From the NCBI GenBank assembly GCA_035631315.1, contig DASQIZ010000111.1, positions 1-64,000 on the forward strand: a stretch of DNA of 64,000 nt, in the 5' to 3' direction. The stretch is from 40CM-2-70-7 sp035631315 (GTDB taxonomy: Bacteria > Gemmatimonadota > Gemmatimonadetes > Gemmatimonadales > GWC2-71-9). Below the pieces are notes generated by a model that worked only from the letters and a program-made list of their open reading frames with translations, made no database searches and was not told where the DNA came from. Shown piece after piece: positions 58,700 through 64,000 of this stretch (the stretch's first letter is position 1; each line of letters starts with the position of its first letter). Both the position numbers and the translations under genes were made by a program.

Positions 58700-59935
58700 A
58701 TGCTCGCGCTCCAGCAGTCTCTCCCGGAGCAGTGGCGAGAGACGTTGCAGTTTGTCGCTTCCGGGTTCACCTGGATCCTGGATTGGCAGCGGATCGTGCT
58801 GGGATTCTCCGTCACGGGAGACAACCTCGGCCTCACGATCCTGAAGGCTGTCGTGCTCCTGCTTCCCTCCGCGCTCCTCGTGGCGGCGGTGTGGTGCACC
58901 ATGGCGTCCCTGTACACGCTCCCGTTCCGTTCGGGGCGCGGCGGCTTCCTCACGGCGCTGCTGCTGTCCTGGTGGGATGCGGGCCGGATGATCTGGTTTT
59001 ACTGGGCGGGCCTGCTGCGCTTCATCGTGGTCCTCCTCGGCTGGCTGTGGGGACTCCTGAAGCTCGCGGGGTCGCTGATCGCGGGGGCCCTGAAGTTCGT
59101 CTTCACGCGACCCCTGGCGCTCCTCGATTGGGCGACGCGGCAGTATTTCCAGCCCGGCGTTCCGTGGATCGCGTTCATCTTCATTCTGTTCTGGTCCGCT
59201 CTCGAGGCGACCATCTTCACGTTCACCCTGAAGCCGACGCTGACGGAGGTGTTGGCGGACCTCACCGGCACCGAGCTCTCGGGGTTCGTGGTGGCGCTGA
59301 TCCTCTGGCCGTTCCTGTTCATTCTGATTTCGGGCTCGTTCGCGGCCATCCAGGCGCTCACCGAGGCGATCAGGGCCAGGAAGCCCTCGCAGATCATTTC
59401 GATGGCGCTGGTCGAGGCCTTCGTGATGTTCTTCGAAGTGATGTTCCTCTATCGCGAGCTGATCGACGCGATTACGCCGTGGATCGCCCAACAGACCGGG
59501 TTCCAGCTGGGGTTCGCGTCGACCCTGGCGTTGGCCTCGTTCGGCTGGATCGGCGTGCGCGCCATGACGTGGTTCCTGTTCGGGCGCTTCGGAACTCCCG
59601 CGCTCCTCGGCATCCTGGGCCGTCAGAGCATCGCGGGCACGCAGGGCACGGTGAACCAGACGCCGGTGCTCCAGCCGGATTTCTGGAAGGGTCCGATTGC
59701 GGCGCTCAAGGCCGAGGCGGACTGGTTCCGGAAGGAGGCGCGTGAGGTGTTCGAGCTGATGACCTTGCCGGTCCTCCAGGTCTTGGCGGCGGGGCTCAAC
59801 TTTGCCGTCGTCGTGATTCTCGGGAAGCCGGTCTTCGTCCTGCCGTTCCGGAATCTCGAAGCGGTGCTGGCCTCCACCCCGCAGCTCGGTGCCAGTGGAG
59901 GGGCCGCCAAGCACCCGACCACGGGGGTGGTATGA
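58700..59935 (+). CDS. 411-residue multi-pass membrane protein, unknown
   Basis: About eight membrane segments, rich in Trp (LLSWWDAGRMIWFYWAGLLRFIVVLLGWLWGLLKLAGSL). A cytoplasmic C-terminal part has FWKGPIAALKAEADWFRKEAREVFELM. No family recognised. ATG 58700 follows GAGGTGAGT; earlier in-frame ATG 58646 lacks a site. ATGA overlap ties it to the VWA lipoprotein; the pair may form one envelope complex (inference). Confidence 0.75.
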   Translation: MLALQQSLPEQWRETLQFVASGFTWILDWQRIVLGFSVTGDNLGLTILKAVVLLLPSALLVAAVWCTMASLYTLPFRSGRGGFLTALLLSWWDAGRMIWFYWAGLLRFIVVLLGWLWGLLKLAGSLIAGALKFVFTRPLALLDWATRQYFQPGVPWIAFIFILFWSALEATIFTFTLKPTLTEVLADLTGTELSGFVVALILWPFLFILISGSFAAIQALTEAIRARKPSQIISMALVEAFVMFFEVMFLYRELIDAITPWIAQQTGFQLGFASTLALASFGWIGVRAMTWFLFGRFGTPALLGILGRQSIAGTQGTVNQTPVLQPDFWKGPIAALKAEADWFRKEAREVFELMTLPVLQVLAAGLNFAVVVILGKPVFVLPFRNLEAVLASTPQLGASGGAAKHPTTGVV

Positions 59936-60705
59936 ACGCCCGTCCCAAGGCAGCCGCCAGGGCCATCCTGGCGGCGGTGCTCGTCGCCGGCTGTGCCGCG
60001 GGGGACCAGGAAGCGAAGCCGGGCCCGTCGACGATGGTGATCGGCATCGACGTGTCCGGCTCGTTCCGGGATTCCAAGCTGTACGACGACGCGGTCGACT
60101 TTGCATCGCAGTACATCGTGGCCCATCTCCAGGGCGCGGGCGGGCTCAAGGTGCCGACGGCGCTGTTTGTCGGCTCGATCGGGGGCTCGCGAGCGGGCGA
60201 GCCGAAGGCGTTTCATCCCATCAATGACTTCCAGGGGCTGACGGCCGACCAGGTCGCTGCCAACATCAGGAACTGGTTCCCGCCCACCGACGAGTGGACC
60301 GACTTCAACACGTTCTTCGGGCGGGTGGCCGGCATCGTGAAGGAGCGAGGGCTGATCCTGGCGCCGCTGAACGTCGTGGTGCTCTCCGACGGCGTGCCTG
60401 ATCTGCCGCCGGGGACGCATCTCACGGCGGGGGAGACCCCGTACCAGCGGATCGACCTCCAGCCGCTCGAGTATCTCTCCCGGAGCGTCACGGTGAGGCT
60501 CCTCTATGCCAGCCCAACCGTGGGAGACGAGTGGAAGCGGCAGGTGAAGCGGAAGCGGGTCCGCATGTGGGCCGAGGAGGGGCAGGTGATGACCGGTTGG
60601 CATGCGCAGTTCAAGACGGGACTTCCGATCGATCAGCAGACCGATTTTCTCAAGTGGGTGAAGGACAACGTGGACTTCCGGGTCCGCGGCGGCAACATCT
60701 TCTAG
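59932..60705 (+). CDS. lipoprotein with VWA-like domain
   Basis: 257 residues. Lipobox LVAGC, then VIGIDVSGSFRDSKLYDD (DxSxS of a MIDAS site), VGSIGGSRAGEPKAF, and NVVVLSDGVPDLPPG as the second acidic position. VWA folds mediate metal-dependent protein binding. The lipid anchor puts it in the periplasm or at the surface. ATGA overlap with the membrane gene upstream. Confidence 0.8.
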   Translation: MNARPKAAARAILAAVLVAGCAAGDQEAKPGPSTMVIGIDVSGSFRDSKLYDDAVDFASQYIVAHLQGAGGLKVPTALFVGSIGGSRAGEPKAFHPINDFQGLTADQVAANIRNWFPPTDEWTDFNTFFGRVAGIVKERGLILAPLNVVVLSDGVPDLPPGTHLTAGETPYQRIDLQPLEYLSRSVTVRLLYASPTVGDEWKRQVKRKRVRMWAEEGQVMTGWHAQFKTGLPIDQQTDFLKWVKDNVDFRVRGGNIF

Positions 60706-60714
60706 CGGTGTGGG

Positions 60715-60763
60715 GAGGGAGGGGTAGCTTCGGCCCATGACCGAACGCCCCCCCTCCTCCCTC
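60715..60763 (+). promoter_or_regulatory. possible SD-sequestering hairpin at the APC permease start
   Basis: GAGGGAGG (60715-60722) is complementary to CCTCCCTC (60756-60763) in codons 7-9 of the permease, and four more G can pair with C at 60751-60754. The ATG at 60737 would be in the loop. The purine run includes the only Shine-Dalgarno candidate. Pairing is visible; regulation is inferred. Confidence 0.4.
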
Positions 60764-62074
60764 GCCCGGGTTCTCGGTTTCAAAGACCTCGTTCTCATCG
60801 TCGTCGGTACCGTGATCGGCTCCGGGATTTTCCTCGTGCCGGGGAACGTGATTCGTGCGTCGGGCGGATCGGTCGGTGCCGCGCTGATCGTGTGGCTCGT
60901 GGGGGGAGTGCTCTCGCTGCTCGGCGCCCTGACCTATGGCGAGCTGGGGGCGATGAAGCCCGGGGCGGGCGGCCTCTATACATACCTCCGCGATTCCTTT
61001 GGCCCCGTCGTCGCCTTTCTCTATGGCTGGACCGCGTTGCTCGTCATCGCATCGGGGTCAGTCGCGACGCTGGCGGTGGCCGCGAGCGCCTATGTCTCGC
61101 AGCTCATCACCCTCCCGCCCCTCGCAGGCAAGGGGTTTGCGCTGCTCATGATCGCCGTGGTGGCGGTGATCAATGTCCGCGGGACCCGCGGGTCCGCGAA
61201 CGTCCAGAACTGGAGTACCGGCATCAAGGTCGCCGCGCTGCTCGTGATCGGCGCGGGGTTGCTGATCTCCGGTCACGGGTTTTCGGGCGGGCAGCCCATC
61301 TGGCCGGCGCAGTGGAACGGCGTGCTGATCTCGGGGATGGGGATGGGGATGATCGGCGTCCTCTGGGCGTACGAGGGCTGGCAGTACGCGACCTTTTCCG
61401 CGGGTGAAACCGTCGATGCCCAGCGCGTGTTTCCGCGCGCCATCGGTCTCGGTACCGCGGCACTGATCGGGATCTATCTATTTGCCAACATCGGCTACGT
61501 CGCGGCTCTGGGTCCCGCCGGCGTTGCCGGTTCTGACAAGGTCGCCGCCGAGGCGGTGGGGCAGGCTGCGGGGCCGCTGGCGGCGAAGCTTGTCGCCGCC
61601 GCGATTCTCGTGTCGGTCTTTTCAGCAATGAACGGTCTCACGATCACGACGCCGCGTATGTACTACGCGATGGCGCAGGACGGATTGTTCTTCAACAAGC
61701 TCGCGGAGGTACATCCGAAGTTCGGGACGCCGGCGGTGGCCATCGTGATCGGGAGTCTGTGGGCGATGGTGCTCACGCTGTGGGGGACGTTCGAATCGTT
61801 GCTGACGTATGTCGTGTTTGTTGGCTGGATCTTCTACGGGATGGGAGCCATCTGCGTCTTCGTCGAGAGGAATCGATCGGGAGTCGTGAGGCCGTTTCGA
61901 GTTCCCGGGTATCCCTGGACTCCGCTGGCGTTCGTGCTCGCGGCAGGAGTGATCGTCATGAATACGATCGCCACGCAGCCGGGAAGATCGGCGCTCGGGA
62001 TCGCGGGGGTGCTCGTAGGGGTGCCGGTGTACTGGTTGTGGAAGGGGCGTTCTCGAGGGGCCGGCCCGACGTAA
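60737..62074 (+). CDS. APC-family amino-acid permease
   Basis: 445 residues, about 12 membrane helices. LVLIVVGTVIGSGIFLVPG is the helix-1 substrate motif (GSGIF), GALTYGELGAMKPGAGGLYTYLRDSFGPVVAFLYGW the next consensus. FSAGETVDAQRVFPRAIGLG resembles the LAT subgroup. Substrate not determinable. Followed by an 8-bp inverted repeat (62074-62081 with 62100-62107) that belongs to the REP region. Confidence 0.92.
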   Translation: MTERPPSSLARVLGFKDLVLIVVGTVIGSGIFLVPGNVIRASGGSVGAALIVWLVGGVLSLLGALTYGELGAMKPGAGGLYTYLRDSFGPVVAFLYGWTALLVIASGSVATLAVAASAYVSQLITLPPLAGKGFALLMIAVVAVINVRGTRGSANVQNWSTGIKVAALLVIGAGLLISGHGFSGGQPIWPAQWNGVLISGMGMGMIGVLWAYEGWQYATFSAGETVDAQRVFPRAIGLGTAALIGIYLFANIGYVAALGPAGVAGSDKVAAEAVGQAAGPLAAKLVAAAILVSVFSAMNGLTITTPRMYYAMAQDGLFFNKLAEVHPKFGTPAVAIVIGSLWAMVLTLWGTFESLLTYVVFVGWIFYGMGAICVFVERNRSGVVRPFRVPGYPWTPLAFVLAAGVIVMNTIATQPGRSALGIAGVLVGVPVYWLWKGRSRGAGPT

Positions 62075-62437
62075 AGTCGCGGCTCGGCATGTGTCGCTAC
62101 GCGACTTGCAGCATGACGGTCTCCCGCGTTCGGAGGATCCGTTCCGCATAACTTGGGTGACGCCATCCACGTCCTGACGCGTCATCGTCCAGGGTGCGCC
62201 AACGACTCTACGCCCACATCGTGTGGACGACCCGCAATAGAGCTCCCCTCATCGACGCGAAGCGCGCGCGGTTCCTCGATCGACTGCTCAGAGTGATTGG
62301 AACGCAGGAACGCGTGCTCGTCCTGGACATCGGGGTGGGTCGGGAGCAACCGGCACTCTCTGCGCGTGTGGTACCAGCCAAGCGAACTGAGGTACGGTTC
62401 TTAGGTCCGTTTCGGACTCCCGCCGAGCCGCGCGTTG
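62074..62437. mobile_element. RAYT (REP-associated transposase) remnant with flanking REP motifs
   Basis: CGCGGCTCGGC at 62078-62088 and its exact reverse complement GCCGAGCCGCG at 62422-62432 bracket the element; the right copy continues into CGCGTTGACGCG and a CCGGC, as at 55.8 kb. An AAGTCGCG/CGCGACTT hairpin is at the left end. Inside is a truncated Y1-type transposase gene. Confidence 0.7.
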
Positions 62438-62523
62438 ACGCGCGCCGGCATCGCGGGAGTTCGGGTCTTGCGGCCCTCGCAAACTGCACACTAGTTGTAG
62501 CTGATGGACACTCTCCTGCTTGA
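62194..62523 (+). pseudogene. truncated REP-associated tyrosine transposase
   Basis: The first 45 codons (RQRLYAHIVWTTRNRAPLIDAKRARFLDRLLRVIGTQERVLVLDIGV) match the N-terminus of IS200-like/RAYT Y1 transposases (HIVWTTRNR). The HUH motif and catalytic Tyr that should follow are missing; the frame then enters unrelated sequence and the right REP motif. Non-functional. Confidence 0.75.
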
Positions 62524-64000
62524 CCTCCGTTACGCCCTCCGATCGTTGAGACGCAGTCCTGGCTTCACCGCCCTCGCCGTGATCACCCTCGGCTTGGGAA
62601 TCGGAGCGGCAACCGCCGGGTTCAGCCTCCTGAATCGCTTGCTGCTGCAGCCACTTCCCGGCGTTCGCGATCCCGGTCGTCTGGCCTTCGTGTCGTTCAT
62701 GCAGCCATCCGGCGGGTCATATGGCGCGCGAGGCTATATGTCGCCGGCGAGCCCAATGCCGGAGCAGCTACCCCAAATCCTGCGAGCGTCGCCAGCCGTT
62801 CTCGGGCTGGCAGGGTGGCAGGGCAACTTGGCCATGAACGTTGGTGTGCCCGGACTCCTGGCGTCACGAGTCCAGGGCTCCTTTGTGTCGGGGGCCTACT
62901 TGCAGTTGTTGGGAGTGGACGCGCAGCGGGGAAGGGTGTTGATCCCTGACGACGACCCCCAGCCGGCGGGTACGCGCGTCGCAGTGATCAGCGACGGCTT
63001 GTGGAATCAGTTATACGATCGACGCTCGGACGTCATCGGGTCCACGATCCTCATCAATGGGTTGCCTTTCACGCTTGTGGGCGTCACGGCTCGCGGTTTT
63101 CGTGGGCCGGACCGGATCTCGCCTTGCGACATCTGGGTGCCGGGCAACACCTATTGGGACGTTCGGCACTTTCCGACGCACGGGCATCCTCCTATTGAAA
63201 TCGCCTACTACCGCAATGTGACCAGACTTCGGCCGGGAGCGTCATTCGACCAGGCCCAAGCGCAGTTGCAGGGGGCAATGCAGGCCGTGGCACTTACCGA
63301 TACCCAGCACTTCAGTGGCGGGAAGGTGACTGCGACGTTGGTCCCGGGTGTGGGGATGGAACGGGGTGGCGCGGCGGTGCGCCACCAGCTCCTCTTGATC
63401 ATGGCGGTAGCGGGACTCGTTCTCCTCGTCGCTTGCGCGAACATCGCGAACCTCTTGCTCTTCAGGCGCTCCCAGCGTCGTTCGGACGTCGTGGTCCGAT
63501 TGTCCCTTGGTGCAGCTCGCGGTCGCCTGGTCCGTTTCTTCCTCACTGAGAGTGCTCTCATCGGGCTTGCCGGAGGGACGACCGGCGTGCTGATAGCGCT
63601 CGTCCTGAAGGCCGCGTTCGGGGCGATGAAGATCCTCGGGTTCCTCGACATCGGCCCGGTGCCAGTGGACTTCCGCGTCATCGGATTCGCGGTGGGACTG
63701 GGTCTGCTTGCCGCGCTCCTCGCGGGTGTGGCTCCGGCACTACTCGGCACGTCCGTAGACCTCAATACGGATCTGAAGGCCTCTGGTCCGAATCAAGCGG
63801 GCAGCTCGCCCCGGCTGCGACTCAGCCTCGCGACCGCGCAGATTGCCATTTCTCTCACGCTTGTCGCCGGTGCCTATCTCCTCGCGACCACGCTCAGGAA
63901 CTACGCCCAGATCCCCCTGGGCTTCGACCCGGCGCGGGCTACTGTATTCCTGACGGACCCCAAGGAGGCGGGATACGACTTCAACCGGATGCGGACCTAC
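62504..64000 (+). CDS. ADOP/MacB-like ABC transporter permease (3' end outside window)
   Basis: The frame is open from ATG 62504 to the window end (499 codons). MDTLLLDLRYALRSLRRSPGFTALAVITLGLGIGAATA is the typical N-terminus of Acidobacterial duplicated orphan permeases. A periplasmic MacB-PCD domain follows (VSGAYLQLLGVDAQRGRVLIPDDD, TRVAVISDGLWNQLYDRR), then FtsX-like helices (LLLVACANIANLLLFRRSQRRSDVVVRLSLGAARGRL) and, past residue 420, the start of the second half. No ATPase gene is visible. Likely toxin/peptide efflux or unknown. Confidence 0.93.
   Translation, partial: MDTLLLDLRYALRSLRRSPGFTALAVITLGLGIGAATAGFSLLNRLLLQPLPGVRDPGRLAFVSFMQPSGGSYGARGYMSPASPMPEQLPQILRASPAVLGLAGWQGNLAMNVGVPGLLASRVQGSFVSGAYLQLLGVDAQRGRVLIPDDDPQPAGTRVAVISDGLWNQLYDRRSDVIGSTILINGLPFTLVGVTARGFRGPDRISPCDIWVPGNTYWDVRHFPTHGHPPIEIAYYRNVTRLRPGASFDQAQAQLQGAMQAVALTDTQHFSGGKVTATLVPGVGMERGGAAVRHQLLLIMAVAGLVLLVACANIANLLLFRRSQRRSDVVVRLSLGAARGRLVRFFLTESALIGLAGGTTGVLIALVLKAAFGAMKILGFLDIGPVPVDFRVIGFAVGLGLLAALLAGVAPALLGTSVDLNTDLKASGPNQAGSSPRLRLSLATAQIAISLTLVAGAYLLATTLRNYAQIPLGFDPARATVFLTDPKEAGYDFNRMRTY

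Noticed and set aside
58679..60106. A 475-codon leftward frame antisense to the membrane protein
   Set aside because: Low-complexity charged product complementary to hydrophobic helices; no start signal.
1..64000. tRNA, rRNA, CRISPR array, prophage or integron
   Set aside because: No cloverleaf with a CCA-type acceptor, no rRNA core, no regularly spaced repeats and no phage structural genes were seen by eye; small RNAs cannot be excluded.

Overview
The window is high-GC bacterial DNA with almost no spare sequence, nearly free of foreign DNA. Many genes carry Sec or lipoprotein signal peptides, and there are several predicted outer-membrane barrels, two Ser/Thr kinases with C-terminal output domains, a zinc-ribbon/PEGA kinase, an ADOP-type ABC permease and a MoxR/DUF58/DUF4129/DUF4350 cluster. 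This mix suggests a Gram-negative soil-type lineage such as Gemmatimonadota. That assignment is inferred from gene content; no rRNA or other direct marker is present. No tRNA, rRNA, CRISPR array or prophage was seen.

Layout. 1-3.4 kb: end of argG, argH, an HNH nuclease and a Cys-rich anchored protein. 3.4-8.3 kb (minus): an NtrY/NtrX-like two-component system with an outer-membrane barrel and a DUF4390 protein. 8.7-10.8 kb: a NYN/OST-HTH/RGG RNA-binding protein and a 3-methyladenine glycosylase. 11.7-13.9 kb: tdh-kbl threonine catabolism. 14.8-16.8 kb (minus): a 55-residue ORF with its own terminator, a Rossmann-like protein and a CDF metal transporter. 16.8-18.7 kb: an ArsR-SdpI-hydrolase operon with a well-formed promoter/operator. 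18.7-24.7 kb: RlmI-like methyltransferase, AroH chorismate mutase, thiE, mltG, ruvX, rho and a site-2 protease. 24.7-25.0 kb: a small inverted-repeat element with a decayed four-helix-bundle gene. 25.0-32.5 kb: a stand-alone DHp helix pair, then RDD-SpoIIM, a membrane protein, DUF4129, DUF4350, MoxR and DUF58. 32.5-37.6 kb: secreted protein, kinase, FlgD-like protein and barrel. 37.7-45.9 kb: a serine hydrolase, then a chain of overlapping small genes that ends in frameshifted genes. 45.9-49.7 kb (minus): a kinase-SUMF1 fusion and a TPR protein. 49.8-55.7 kb: secreted propeller-like protein, small membrane proteins, methyltransferase, DUF488, esterase and acetyltransferase. 55.7-64 kb: a REPIN-like repeat, diguanylate cyclase, M28 peptidase with a terminator in its leader, a membrane/VWA pair, an APC permease, a RAYT transposase remnant and a truncated ADOP permease.

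How genes work together. Most same-strand neighbours are translationally coupled by 1-8 base overlaps. All four NTGA overlaps occur: ATGA, GTGA, TTGA and, in three places, apparently CTGA. Several conserved proteins lack their N-terminus unless a CTG (or ATC) start is accepted. Promoters that can be read have consensus-like -35/-10 boxes 16-17 bases apart, and at least two sit so close to the start codon that a leaderless or near-leaderless mRNA is expected.

Most interesting leads: the CTG-start couplings; the ArsR operator built into a leaderless promoter; the REPIN/RAYT pair; the inverted-repeat four-helix-bundle element; the orphan DHp mini-protein; the terminator-ended leader before the M28 peptidase; and the rho leader with mutually exclusive hairpins.
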